A DNA stretch of 64,000 nucleotides from Pedobacter sp. MC2016-24 (GTDB taxonomy: Bacteria; Bacteroidota; Bacteroidia; Sphingobacteriales; Sphingobacteriaceae): positions 558,001-622,000 of the forward strand of contig NZ_JADFBX010000002.1 in NCBI RefSeq assembly GCF_015223055.1, written 5' to 3'. A program made the position numbers and the translations under genes. Under the pieces are notes generated by a model, which worked only from the letters and a program-made list of their open reading frames with translations, had not been told where the DNA came from and searched no databases. Of this stretch, positions 26,062-35,318 are shown in pieces. Position 1 is the stretch's first letter. The number at the start of each line of letters is the position of its first letter.

Positions 26062-26185
26062 ACATTTGTTTAGTTGGGTTGAATGTTGTTTAGAAGCGAT
26101 ATTAGAATGGTCAATCCAATATTTGCCGGGTTTCGATTGGCGTCGGAATCCGGTTTTTTAAAATTACCATTATAGAAAGTATAAG

Positions 26186-27343
26186 TTAACGCATAACGGT
26201 AATCCTCCTTCCTTCGACTTTAAAATGGACCTGTCCGGATTCTTCCAGTACTTTTAAAAGGACAGATAGGTTTTTTGAACGCGATAAAGCGCCAAGAAAT
26301 GACATTTTTGGTGGTTTGTTCTGATAGTAAACTTCTACATCATACCATCTGGCTACTTTTCGCATAATGCTTTCGAGATCTTCATCGTTTAATACGAAAA
26401 TTCCATTTTTCCAGGCGATAGCATCTTCGGTATCTACCTGTTGCAAGTCTATTTTTGTTCCTGACAGTGCAGCTTGTTCTCCTGGTTTTAAAGTCAGTTG
26501 ATGGGTTCCTGCGTTTAACTGCACACTTCCTTCAAGCAGGGTAGTCTTAATGCTGTGTTCATCACTGTAGCTGTTGACGTTGAAATGGGTACCCAGAACT
26601 TTTACCTGTTGTTGTTCCGTTTCTACGATGAAAGGTTTGCTTTTGTCTTTTGCTACCTCAAAATAGCCTTCGCCGATCAGTTTAACCGTCCTGGTAGATT
26701 CTGATTTGAAATTGGATGGGAACTTGAGGGTTGATGCCGCATTCAGCCAGACACGGGTACCGTCGGGTAAGGTAAATTGGTATTGTCCGCCACGGGGTGT
26801 GGTGGCCGTGAGTAGTTCGTTGGTGTGGGATTGTGGCGTTGTGACTCCTCGCAATGACGAATCTACGACGGCTCCGTCATTATAGCTCAATTGGTTCGCA
26901 TCGATGACGATACCAGATTTTGCATCGCTGAGTTTAATGCTTTTGCCATTTGATAAGGTCAATACAGCTGTGTTTTTGCCAGGTAAAATGTCCTTGGCCC
27001 CTGTGTTTTTGGCTATTGATACTTTATCCAGTTGGTTGTTGTTGTAAAACCAAATGCCAAAACTGGTGCTGAGTATAATTGCAGCTGCAGCTGCCCAACT
27101 GATCCAGTTGATTTTTACAGGGTAGTTTTCTTTGTGATGCGCAGTAAGGGTTCTGCTTTCATCTTGCGCTGTTGGCAGGCGTTCCTGAATTCTCTTCATC
27201 GCCAATTCCAGCTTTTCTTCTGGCAATACTGCCGAACCTTCATTCCATTGCGCATACCAGGCTTCTACAGTGGCGCATTCCTCTTCACTGCACGTACCGG
27301 CAATGTATTTCTCTAATAATGATTTGGCAAATTTGTTTTCCAT
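26186..27343 (-). CDS. FecR-family anti-sigma regulator (left locus)
   Basis: Single-pass inner-membrane regulator of 385 residues. Residues 1-79 are the cytoplasmic sigma-binding part (LLEKYIAGTCSEEECATVEAWY), about 80-100 the transmembrane helix, about 165-270 the periplasmic FecR domain (TPRGGQYQFTLPDGTRVWLN, GEGYFEVAKDKSKPFIV, VLGTHFNVNSY), and the last ~70 residues DUF4974, which contacts the STN domain of the receptor. Sits 73 bp after the sigma gene and 124 bp before susC, all on minus. Controls sigma activity in response to receptor loading (known for the family). Confidence 0.94.
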   Translation of the reverse strand: MENKFAKSLLEKYIAGTCSEEECATVEAWYAQWNEGSAVLPEEKLELAMKRIQERLPTAQDESRTLTAHHKENYPVKINWISWAAAAAIILSTSFGIWFYNNNQLDKVSIAKNTGAKDILPGKNTAVLTLSNGKSIKLSDAKSGIVIDANQLSYNDGAVVDSSLRGVTTPQSHTNELLTATTPRGGQYQFTLPDGTRVWLNAASTLKFPSNFKSESTRTVKLIGEGYFEVAKDKSKPFIVETEQQQVKVLGTHFNVNSYSDEHSIKTTLLEGSVQLNAGTHQLTLKPGEQAALSGTKIDLQQVDTEDAIAWKNGIFVLNDEDLESIMRKVARWYDVEVYYQNKPPKMSFLGALSRSKNLSVLLKVLEESGQVHFKVEGRRITVMR

Positions 27344-27416
27344 CTTATCCTAATGAGGGCTAATTATAAGTAAGACGGTTAACTTGAGCGCAGGGCCGAG
27401 AAAAAAATGCAAAAAA

Positions 27417-27995
27417 TTAATAAAAAAGAATGAGGTAGATCCAGGCAATGACGCTAAGTCGGGCCCTTAGTATCTTTAATGCATTATTTACCTGGCTTTT
27501 AACTGTTTTTTTAGTGATGCCCAGGCGTATCGAAATCTCTTCATGACTTAGATTTTCTTTTCTGCTCAATTCAAAAACAGCCCTCATTTTTGGCGGCAAT
27601 GCTGCAATTTCGCGGTCAATCAATGCAGATAGCTGTTTCTCACGCAACAGGAAATCGGTAAAGTTTTCGGATTGATTTATAAATGTGCCAAAAGAGGAGA
27701 GGTAAGTGGACTCAACTTTCTGATGGGCAACATAATCCAGTACGCGGTTCCTGACTGCGGTATATAAGTATCCTGCTAAATTGGTGTTGAATTGAATGAT
27801 ATCCCGTTTTAACCAAAGTGCGGTAAACAATTCGTGAATAATATCGTCCACCTCTTCTTCATTTCTAAGGCGTTGATAAGCGTGGGTGTAAAGCAGCCGT
27901 TTATACCGATGGTAAATTTCAGTAAACGCGGCATGGTCACTATTTTTCAATAGCGTCGTAAGCTCCTGATCGGTAAAACTTTGATAATCGGTCAT
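27417..27995 (-). CDS. ECF RNA polymerase sigma factor (left locus)
   Basis: A 192-residue FecI-type sigma factor. Region 2 is FTEIYHRYKRLLYTHAY ... DDIIHELFTALW; region 4 is LPPKMRAVFELSRKENLSHE with the helix-turn-helix ISIRLGITKKTVKSQVNNAL; the protein ends in a hydrophobic VIAWIYLILFY, common in Bacteroidota ECF factors. Start chosen at ATG 27995: a TAAATTTG -7 element at 28031-28038 places the transcription start near 28025, which rules out the TTG at 28028 and leaves only a few bases before ATG 28019, while AAGGGA lies at SD distance before 27995. Head to head with the right-locus sigma gene. Confidence 0.93.
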   Translation of the reverse strand: MTDYQSFTDQELTTLLKNSDHAAFTEIYHRYKRLLYTHAYQRLRNEEEVDDIIHELFTALWLKRDIIQFNTNLAGYLYTAVRNRVLDYVAHQKVESTYLSSFGTFINQSENFTDFLLREKQLSALIDREIAALPPKMRAVFELSRKENLSHEEISIRLGITKKTVKSQVNNALKILRARLSVIAWIYLILFY

Positions 27996-28030
27996 TGTTG
28001 TAATTCCCTTGCCTGACATTTTTGCCAAAA

Positions 28031-28038
28031 CAAATTTA
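28031..28038 (-). promoter_or_regulatory. Candidate -7 element of the left sigma gene
   Basis: TAAATTTG on minus, 35 bp upstream of the chosen ATG. A TTTG occurs upstream but at a spacing of about 28 bp, too long for a normal -33 element. Confidence 0.4.
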
Positions 28039-28190
28039 TATATTATTTGACTAGAGAAGAATTAATCAAATATGTTATTTTTAAGTCATAATCTGGTTAT
28101 AGGTGCTAAGATTAAAATACCTTGATTCCAACATTAAGAATTTTAAATGGTATCGCCCTCAGCTTGTTTTAAAAAACTATTAAATTTCTG

Positions 28191-28198
28191 TAAACTTG
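28191..28198 (+). promoter_or_regulatory. Possible -7 element of the right sigma gene
   Basis: TAAACTTG differs from TAnnTTTG at one base; a TTG at 28164-28166 lies 24 bp upstream. It is 18 bp before the chosen ATG 28217 and overlaps an in-frame TTG at 28196. Confidence 0.3.
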
Positions 28199-28216
28199 CA
28201 GCTTGGGGAAAGAAAA

Positions 28217-28804
28217 ATGGCAAGCTATGTTACACTTTCTGATCAGGAGCTGGCAGACCTTTTAAGGAATGGTAATGAAACTGTGTTCAAAATTATTTAC
28301 GACCGTTATTGGAGTAAACTTTATTTTGTAGCCTCTAAGAAATTAAATGATCCCGCAGAAGCGGAAGAAGCGGTTCAGGACATCTTCCTGGATCTCTGGA
28401 AAAACAGGGAAAGCTTTCGGCTCAAAGTGAATTTTGAAAATTATCTGGCTGTGGCGGTTAAGTTTCAGATCATTAAAAGACGGGCCAAACGCTTGCGTAG
28501 ATCTGTGATTGAACAGCAATTGGGGACTGAGGCTGAACTGGAGCATTTTCAAAGTCAAAACTATGACTGGAGCCAATATGATCTGGATGAACTCCAAAAA
28601 CGCCTGAGCAACATCGTTGACATGCTCCCCCCAAAATGCAAACTGGTGTTTAACATGAGCAGAGATGAAAACTATACCAATAAAAAAATTGCAGCTGAAT
28701 TGGGTATCTCTGAAAAAGCAGTAGAAAAACATGTTACACAGGCGCTTAAAGTATTGAAATCCAAGCTTGGCCTGTCGCTCATATTCATCTTGTTCCTGAG
28801 CTGA
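28217..28804 (+). CDS. ECF RNA polymerase sigma factor (right locus)
   Basis: A 195-residue FecI-type sigma factor. Region 2 is FKIIYDRYWSKLYFVAS ... EAEEAVQDIFLDLWKNRE; region 4 is LPPKCKLVFNMSRDENYTNK with the helix-turn-helix IAAELGISEKAVEKHVTQAL; a hydrophobic SLIFILFLS tail follows. ATG 28217 is preceded at the right distance by GGGGAAAG, a purine-rich SD-like sequence, and is preferred over TTG 28196. The next gene on the strand, 90 bp on, is its FecR partner. It is clearly a paralogue, not a copy, of the left sigma factor. Confidence 0.93.
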   Translation: MASYVTLSDQELADLLRNGNETVFKIIYDRYWSKLYFVASKKLNDPAEAEEAVQDIFLDLWKNRESFRLKVNFENYLAVAVKFQIIKRRAKRLRRSVIEQQLGTEAELEHFQSQNYDWSQYDLDELQKRLSNIVDMLPPKCKLVFNMSRDENYTNKKIAAELGISEKAVEKHVTQALKVLKSKLGLSLIFILFLS

Positions 28805-28894
28805 ATGGAATAACAACTGTAATCAATAAAAAAATAAAAATAAATGGTAGGGTATGGTGCCATTCGCGGTACTATGTTCTAAACTGGCCTAAAA

Positions 28895-30043
28895 ATGAAT
28901 GAGGATAAAATAAATATGCTTTCTGACAAGATCGTTAAAGGAACGGTTAATGAAGCGGAGCTGGCAGAGTTTAATGAATGGTATACTACCTATGAGGATG
29001 TTAGTGTTACCGTAAATTCTGACCAGAATGAGGATGCTTTGGCGCAACGCATGTTTAAAAATATCGCAGAGGCTGCAAATTTACCGGTTCCTAAAACAAG
29101 GAAGGTACAACTTTGGCCGCGTATAGCCATTGCTGCATCCATACTCCTGATTGCCGGTGCAGGACTGTTTTACACCTTTAAACAACATCAAAAAACAGAA
29201 CAGACCAATGCTTACCTGAAACAGATTAAGCCAGGGGGAAATGGTGCAATATTGACTTTAGCCGATGGCCGCAAGATCAGGCTGGATGCTGCAACTCAAG
29301 GGGAACTTGCCAATGAGGCCGGGGTACGTATTTCTAAAACTAAAGACGGGCAGATTCTTTATGAGATTAAAGGTGGAAAATCTGCAAAGGATAAAATAAA
29401 TACACTATCCACAGAGAAAGGGGAAACCTATGTGATTACCCTTCCAGATCAGTCTACGGTATATCTTAACGCCGCTTCGTCCTTAAGTTACCCGGCGTCT
29501 TTTGCCGAACTGAATGAGCGTAGAGTGGAGTTAAGTGGTGAAGCATACTTTGAAGTAGCAAAGGATGCGGCACACCCTTTTATTGTACGTACGATGGATC
29601 AGGAAATCCAGGTTTTGGGCACCCATTTCAATGTGAACTCCTACCGGGATGAGCTGGCAACAAAGACGACCTTGCTTGAAGGATCAGTGCATATTGGTCT
29701 CTTATCCGGTAAAGCCAACGCCGGGATTGTCATCAAGCCAGGACAGCAGGCTTATATCCAGGCCAGCAAAATCTATGTAAACCAGGTGAAAGCAGAAGAT
29801 GCCATTGCCTGGAAAAATGGTTATTTCAGATTCAATGATGAAACGCTGGAACAGGCCATGAATAAAATTGCACGTTGGTATAATGTGCAAATTGAGTATC
29901 AGGACGAAAGCATTAAACGTAAAAATGTTTATGGGTCTTTAAGCCGTTTCAGCAGCATTGCCGATGTGCTAAATCTATTAGAACTAACCGAAACTGTAAA
30001 ATTTGAGGTCGTAGGAAACAAAATAATTGTATTGAGAAAATAA
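28895..30043 (+). CDS. FecR-family anti-sigma regulator (right locus)
   Basis: A 382-residue membrane regulator with the same plan as the left-locus FecR: cytoplasmic domain 1-73 (KIVKGTVNEAELAEFNEWY), transmembrane helix about 74-95 (RIAIAASILLIAGAGLFYTF), FecR domain (STEKGETYVITLPDQSTVYLN, GEAYFEVAKDAAHPFIV, VLGTHFNVNSY) and C-terminal DUF4974 (EDAIAWKNGYFRFNDETLEQAMNKIARWY). It lies between the sigma gene and susC on plus and should couple the right-locus receptor to the right-locus sigma factor. Confidence 0.94.
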   Translation: MNEDKINMLSDKIVKGTVNEAELAEFNEWYTTYEDVSVTVNSDQNEDALAQRMFKNIAEAANLPVPKTRKVQLWPRIAIAASILLIAGAGLFYTFKQHQKTEQTNAYLKQIKPGGNGAILTLADGRKIRLDAATQGELANEAGVRISKTKDGQILYEIKGGKSAKDKINTLSTEKGETYVITLPDQSTVYLNAASSLSYPASFAELNERRVELSGEAYFEVAKDAAHPFIVRTMDQEIQVLGTHFNVNSYRDELATKTTLLEGSVHIGLLSGKANAGIVIKPGQQAYIQASKIYVNQVKAEDAIAWKNGYFRFNDETLEQAMNKIARWYNVQIEYQDESIKRKNVYGSLSRFSSIADVLNLLELTETVKFEVVGNKIIVLRK

Positions 30044-30115
30044 ACACACCAGTATATAAACCAATAAAAACCAACCAACCACACACACAAATTATCAAGA
30101 ATTAACAGATTAAAA

Positions 30116-33100
30116 ATGTATAAGATTTATACCAAAATTTTATGCAGGCATCCGCGCTGCATACACAAATTACGATTAATTATGAGGTTAACAGCTATCT
30201 TAATAGTTACTACGCTGCTCCAGGTCAGCGCAGCCTCTTTTGCTCAAAACTTCACCATGAACCAGAATAAGGTGTCTTTTGACGAGATCTTCAGACAGAT
30301 CAGAAAGCAAACAGGCTATGACGTATTGTTAATTTCCAAAAATGTGAAAAGTACGGAACGCGTAGACGTTAAGTTTAACAATGCCCCGCTTGAACAGGTC
30401 ATGGATGTTTTGCTGAAAGGCAAGAATCTGAAATATACCATTGAGAAGAAAACAGTAGTTATTAAAGAAAACCAACCTACGTTTATCGACCGCATCATAG
30501 ACAGATTTGTCGCCATAGAGGTTAGGGGAAAAATTGTAGGCGAAAATAATGAAGCACTTGCCGGTGCAACAGTTGCCGTAAAGGGCTCTGGCATAGCCAC
30601 AAAAACCAATGCAAATGGTGAGTTTGTTTTAGTCAATGTAGATGAAAATGCATGGTTGGCAATTTCTTACATCGGTTATGAAGTTATGGAACTTAAGGCG
30701 GCAAGAGACTTGAAGACCATTAAAATGATGGATTTAACCAGCAGGCTGGATGAGGTAAACATTGTAACTACAGGCTATCAGGACCTGAATAAAAGGTTAT
30801 TTACCGGGGCTTCCAAAAAAGTTAAAGCTTCTGACGCTGAACGTGCAGGTGTACCGGATGTCAGCCGGATGCTTGAAGGGCAGGTAGCTGGTGTTTCAGT
30901 TCAAAATGTTTCCGGAACCTTTGGTGCAGCACCAAAAATCAGGGTTAGGGGTGCAACCTCTATCAATGGTGAAAACAAACCTTTATGGGTGGTAGACGGA
31001 ATTATATTGGAAGATGTGGTTAATATCTCCAATGAACAATTGTCAACAGGAGATCCAAGTACATTGGTGGGCTCTTCAGTAGCAGGCTTAAACCCGGATG
31101 ATATTGAAAGCTTTGAGATTTTAAAGGATGCTTCTGCAACGGCCATGTATGGAGCGCGTGCAATGAATGGTGTAATTGTGGTAACGACTAAAAAAGGTAA
31201 GAAAACTGAAGGTAAACCTTTACTTTCTTATACAGGTAATTTTACTACGTATTTGAAGCCTTCTTACAGTCAGTACGATATCATGAATTCTGCCGATCAG
31301 ATGTCCGTATTTGCAGAAATGGCCAACAAAGGCTGGTTAAACCACTCTGAGGTATCCAGAGGTGCCAGTGGTGGTGTTTTCTATAAAATGTACAATAAAA
31401 TGTATGAATATGACGGCGCTACCGATCAATTCAATTTGAGGAACGATGCACCCAGCAGAAAGGAATTTTTAAGACGTTACGCCAATGCCAATACCGATTG
31501 GTTCGACCTTTTGTTTAAAAATTCATTTATGCAGGAACATGCATTAAGCGTAAACAGCGGAACCGAGAAATCTAAATTTTACATCTCTACAAGTTATTTG
31601 GGTGATGACGGCTGGACAGTTGGTAACAGTGTAAAAAGGTTTACGGGGAACGTAAGGGGTAATTTTGACCTGTCTAAAAGATTAAGCATTGAATTGATTA
31701 CCCAGGGCTCAATCCGTAATCAGTTTACGCCGGGTTCTTTGGGCAGAAGAAGCAATGCTGTGAGTGGTCAGTTTACCAGGGAATTTGACATCAACCCTTA
31801 TACCTATGCCTTAAGTACCAGTCGTACCCTGACTGCCTATGATGAAGAGGGAAACAGAGAGTTCTTTGTGCAGAACTTCGCACCTTTCAATATTCTGCAT
31901 GAATTGGAAAACAACACCATGCAACTAAAAATGTTGGATTTCAAAATTCAGGGAGGTTTAAAATATAAAATTATCGATGGTTTAAAATACTCCTTTGATG
32001 CGGCTTACCGCTATGTGAAAAGCGACAATGAGCACCGGATTAACGACAAGTCTAATATGCCAATGGCTTACAGGGCCGCTGGCGATTCCTATGTCATTGC
32101 AAACAATAAATTTTTATACAAGGATCCGGATAATCCAAATGCATTGCCAAGGGTAATTTTGCCTTCAGGTGGCTTTTACAATGTAAATAGCGACAATATG
32201 GACAATTATTACATGAGAAATTCATTGGAGTGGAACAAGGAAGTTGACAATACACATTTATTGAATGCATTTTTATCAACCGAGATGCGTTTTACTGACA
32301 GACAACGCCGGGCCTTTGACGGTGTTGGTTACCAGTACGACCGTGGTGGGGTACCCTTTATCGATCCTGATTATTTCAAGAAAAGTGTCGAAAGTAATTT
32401 CTTCTATTACAACATGAACACCATGAAGGAGCGGTATCTTTCTTACCTGGGCAGATTGGCTTATTCTTATAAAGGCAAATATAGTATAAACGGTACCATG
32501 AGGTATGATGGTTCTAACCTGCTTGGTGGAACAACTACAGCCAGATGGTTGCCTACATGGAACATCAGTGGTGCCTGGAATATGGATACTGAGGACTTCT
32601 TTGAAAAACAGAATGTTCTGAGCCGTGCAACTGTCAGAGGTACTTATGGCTTAACAGCAAGTATGGGGCCGGCAACAAATGCAAGCTTAATTTTAAATAA
32701 CCAAAGTACAAAAAGGCCCTTTTTAAGTGATATCGAAACTGCTTTGGTTATAGGTGGACTCAAAAATTCTGAATTGACCTGGGAAAAACAATTGGAAACC
32801 AATATCGGTTTTGACCTGGGCTTTTTACATGATCGTTTAAGTCTGACTGTTGATTTATACCAAAGAAACGGTTACGATCTGATCGGTGCGGTTAGAACTT
32901 CTGGTATTGGCGGACAGTTTATCAAATATGCCAATTACGCCGATATGAAATCTAAAGGTATAGAGGTAACTGCCGGTGCACAAGTGTTGAATGGCAGTAT
33001 CTTCAAATGGCGTTCTCAATTGAACTTTGGATACCATAAAGGTAAGATCACCAAGCTGGAAAGTGTGCCGCTGATCTGGAACCTGATTTCCCCGGGAGGT

Positions 33101-33784
33101 GATGCATTAGAAGGATATCCACAACGGGGATTGTTTTCCGTTCAATTTGATGGACTGAATCCGCAAACTGGGGTTCCGACTTTTGTTGGCGTAAATGGAG
33201 AGCGTCATGTCAGTAATGTTTATTTGCAGGATGACAACATATCTCACCTGAAATATGAGGGGCCGGCAGATCCTTTAATGAATGGAGGTTTCTTCAATAC
33301 ATTCTCTTATAAGAATTTTAGCTTAAGTACTTTGCTTACTTTTAGTGCAGGAAACAAAGTTCGTTTAAATCCTTCCTTTTCGGCCGGTTATAACGATTTG
33401 TCTTCCATGTCCAATGACTTTGTCGGCAGATGGATGGCTACAGGTGATGAACTTAAAACGAATATTCCTTCTATTGTCGATAAATTCGTCAATAGTAACC
33501 TGGGCTCAGATTATCCTTACAATGTGTATAACTATACCGATGTGCGGGTAGCTGATGGTGGTTTTATCCGCTTAAAGCAAATCATGTTAAGTTATAACTT
33601 ACCTAAACTGCTGTCGGAAAAAATTGGTGCAACCAATGCCTCGTTGAGTTTGGTGGGTAATAATATTGCTTTATTGTACTCAGACAAAAGGTTAAATGGC
33701 CAGGATCCTGAGTTTTATACTTCTGGAGGGGTTTCCTTACCGGTTCCGCGTCAATTTACGGTTTCATTAAAATTAGGTTTCTAA
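30116..33784 (+). CDS. SusC/RagA TonB-dependent receptor with STN signalling domain (right locus)
   Basis: Outer-membrane importer of 1222 residues. Residues 1-22 are a basic extension (KILCRHPRCIHKLRLI), 23-44 the signal peptide (MRLTAILIVTTLLQ ... FAQ), about 46-120 STN, about 133-210 the carboxypeptidase-regulatory-like domain (VRGKIVGENNEALAGATV), then the plug with VTTGYQ, IRVRGATSINGENKPLWVVDG and FEILKDASATAMYGARA, then the barrel, ending KLGF. The 72 bp before the start are CA-rich without a visible SD. susD follows after 12 bp. Cargo unknown. Confidence 0.95.
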   Translation: MYKIYTKILCRHPRCIHKLRLIMRLTAILIVTTLLQVSAASFAQNFTMNQNKVSFDEIFRQIRKQTGYDVLLISKNVKSTERVDVKFNNAPLEQVMDVLLKGKNLKYTIEKKTVVIKENQPTFIDRIIDRFVAIEVRGKIVGENNEALAGATVAVKGSGIATKTNANGEFVLVNVDENAWLAISYIGYEVMELKAARDLKTIKMMDLTSRLDEVNIVTTGYQDLNKRLFTGASKKVKASDAERAGVPDVSRMLEGQVAGVSVQNVSGTFGAAPKIRVRGATSINGENKPLWVVDGIILEDVVNISNEQLSTGDPSTLVGSSVAGLNPDDIESFEILKDASATAMYGARAMNGVIVVTTKKGKKTEGKPLLSYTGNFTTYLKPSYSQYDIMNSADQMSVFAEMANKGWLNHSEVSRGASGGVFYKMYNKMYEYDGATDQFNLRNDAPSRKEFLRRYANANTDWFDLLFKNSFMQEHALSVNSGTEKSKFYISTSYLGDDGWTVGNSVKRFTGNVRGNFDLSKRLSIELITQGSIRNQFTPGSLGRRSNAVSGQFTREFDINPYTYALSTSRTLTAYDEEGNREFFVQNFAPFNILHELENNTMQLKMLDFKIQGGLKYKIIDGLKYSFDAAYRYVKSDNEHRINDKSNMPMAYRAAGDSYVIANNKFLYKDPDNPNALPRVILPSGGFYNVNSDNMDNYYMRNSLEWNKEVDNTHLLNAFLSTEMRFTDRQRRAFDGVGYQYDRGGVPFIDPDYFKKSVESNFFYYNMNTMKERYLSYLGRLAYSYKGKYSINGTMRYDGSNLLGGTTTARWLPTWNISGAWNMDTEDFFEKQNVLSRATVRGTYGLTASMGPATNASLILNNQSTKRPFLSDIETALVIGGLKNSELTWEKQLETNIGFDLGFLHDRLSLTVDLYQRNGYDLIGAVRTSGIGGQFIKYANYADMKSKGIEVTAGAQVLNGSIFKWRSQLNFGYHKGKITKLESVPLIWNLISPGGDALEGYPQRGLFSVQFDGLNPQTGVPTFVGVNGERHVSNVYLQDDNISHLKYEGPADPLMNGGFFNTFSYKNFSLSTLLTFSAGNKVRLNPSFSAGYNDLSSMSNDFVGRWMATGDELKTNIPSIVDKFVNSNLGSDYPYNVYNYTDVRVADGGFIRLKQIMLSYNLPKLLSEKIGATNASLSLVGNNIALLYSDKRLNGQDPEFYTSGGVSLPVPRQFTVSLKLGF

Positions 33785-33796
33785 ACACGGCTTATC

Positions 33797-35272
33797 ATGA
33801 ATTTAAATAAAAACATCAAATATTTACTGCTGGCTACCTTTGCACTTTCTGCTACAGGTTGTGAAAAATACCTGGATACGGTGCCAGATATGCGTTCTGA
33901 ATTGAATTCTGTCGAAAAGGTGGCAGAATTGTTAACCTCAGCTTATCCAAAAGCAGAATACATCAGCTTTACAGAGCCTGCTTCTGATAATGCGGAAGAT
34001 AAAGGCCCGGGTGAAGGCACTGAAGACCCGACAAATACCGATCCCTACTTATGGCAGGAAGTTAAGGACCGGGCACAGGGATCGACCGATTTTTATTGGA
34101 ATGCCTGTTATACGGCAATTGCCGCTGCAAATGAGGCTCTGAGTTACATCGATAAAAACATGCAAGATCCGCAGATCCGTCCTTATAAAGGTGAGGCGCT
34201 GCTTGCGCGTGCTTATGCACATTTCATGCTGGTTACTTTATATGCAACTGCATATGATATCAATGGTGCAAATGATGCACCAGGTGTACCTTACGTTACT
34301 GCTCCCGAAACTGTTGTGTTTGAAAAATACAACAGGGGAACAGTTAAGTCTGTATACGAGCAGATCCAGAAAGATTTGGAAGAGGGACTTCCCCTGATCA
34401 AAAACACAGCTTATAAAGTACAGAAGTACCATTTTAACATTGCTGCGGCCAATGCCTTTGCTACCCGATTTTACTTGTTTAAGGGAGATTATAATAAGGT
34501 AATCAGTCATGCAGATAATGTGTTTACAGGAGAACTGGTAGAAAACAGCCTACGCCCCTGGAGTACTGATTATTTTGCATTAACGCCACAGGATCTGCGC
34601 GCGCGCTTCTCTCAAACTGGTGAGAAATCAAATCTTTTACTGATCGAAACCGTATCCTGGTGGGCAAGAAGAGGTTCTCAGCGGTATGGCTTTGGACAAA
34701 AGCTGGCCGATGAAATTTTTAACCGTAGCAATGCCACAGGTAGAGTATGGGGACATAAGTTGTATACATTTGGCGGAGCACCACAATATACACTTGCCAA
34801 ATGGAAAGAACATTTCTCTCTGACCAGTGTAAATTCAAGCTCAGGTATCGGTTATACAATTTTACCGGCATTTACTGCCGATGAGGCTTTGTTAAACCGG
34901 GCCGAGGCTTATGTGAGTCTGGGTAATCATGAACTGGCTTTAAAGGATCTGAATAGTTTTATCAGTACCAGAATTTTGAATTACAATCCGGTAAGCGATG
35001 CACTGACCATAGATAAAATGAAAGGTTTTTACAGAAGTACCAATGATAAAGAGGTGTTGATCAAAACCATTCTTGATTTTAAAAAGATGGAATTCATCAC
35101 TGAAGGGATGCGTTGGTTTGATATATTGAGACATAAGCTGACCGTAAAACACAATATACTCGACATTAATGGGAAGGAAAAGGTAATTGAACTGGCTCCA
35201 GGTGATCCGCGTAGGTTATTCCAGTTGCCTAAGGAAGTCGTATTGTCTGGGGTAGCTCAAAATCCACGTTAA
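33797..35272 (+). CDS. SusD/RagB-family nutrient-binding lipoprotein (right locus)
   Basis: A 491-residue surface lipoprotein. The lipobox is SATGC with Cys at 22, followed by EKYLDTVPDMRSELNSVEKV. TPR-like helices contain the standard YKGEALLARAYAHFMLVTLYA and the C-terminal half has DEALLNRAEAYVSLGNHELALKDLN and the RWFDILRHKLTV stretch. It is translationally close to susC (12 bp) and should form the lid of that receptor. It diverges from the left-locus SusD, so the two loci probably bind different ligands. Confidence 0.94.
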   Translation: MNLNKNIKYLLLATFALSATGCEKYLDTVPDMRSELNSVEKVAELLTSAYPKAEYISFTEPASDNAEDKGPGEGTEDPTNTDPYLWQEVKDRAQGSTDFYWNACYTAIAAANEALSYIDKNMQDPQIRPYKGEALLARAYAHFMLVTLYATAYDINGANDAPGVPYVTAPETVVFEKYNRGTVKSVYEQIQKDLEEGLPLIKNTAYKVQKYHFNIAAANAFATRFYLFKGDYNKVISHADNVFTGELVENSLRPWSTDYFALTPQDLRARFSQTGEKSNLLLIETVSWWARRGSQRYGFGQKLADEIFNRSNATGRVWGHKLYTFGGAPQYTLAKWKEHFSLTSVNSSSGIGYTILPAFTADEALLNRAEAYVSLGNHELALKDLNSFISTRILNYNPVSDALTIDKMKGFYRSTNDKEVLIKTILDFKKMEFITEGMRWFDILRHKLTVKHNILDINGKEKVIELAPGDPRRLFQLPKEVVLSGVAQNPR

Positions 35273-35318
35273 AAACAGATATAGAATTAATAATACTGAA
35301 AGATAAATTTATAATCCA

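Noticed and set aside
30044..30115. CA/ACC-rich stretch before the right susC as a repeat or regulatory element
   Set aside because: Low complexity only; no dyad, consensus promoter or hairpin seen. It is more likely an unstructured leader.
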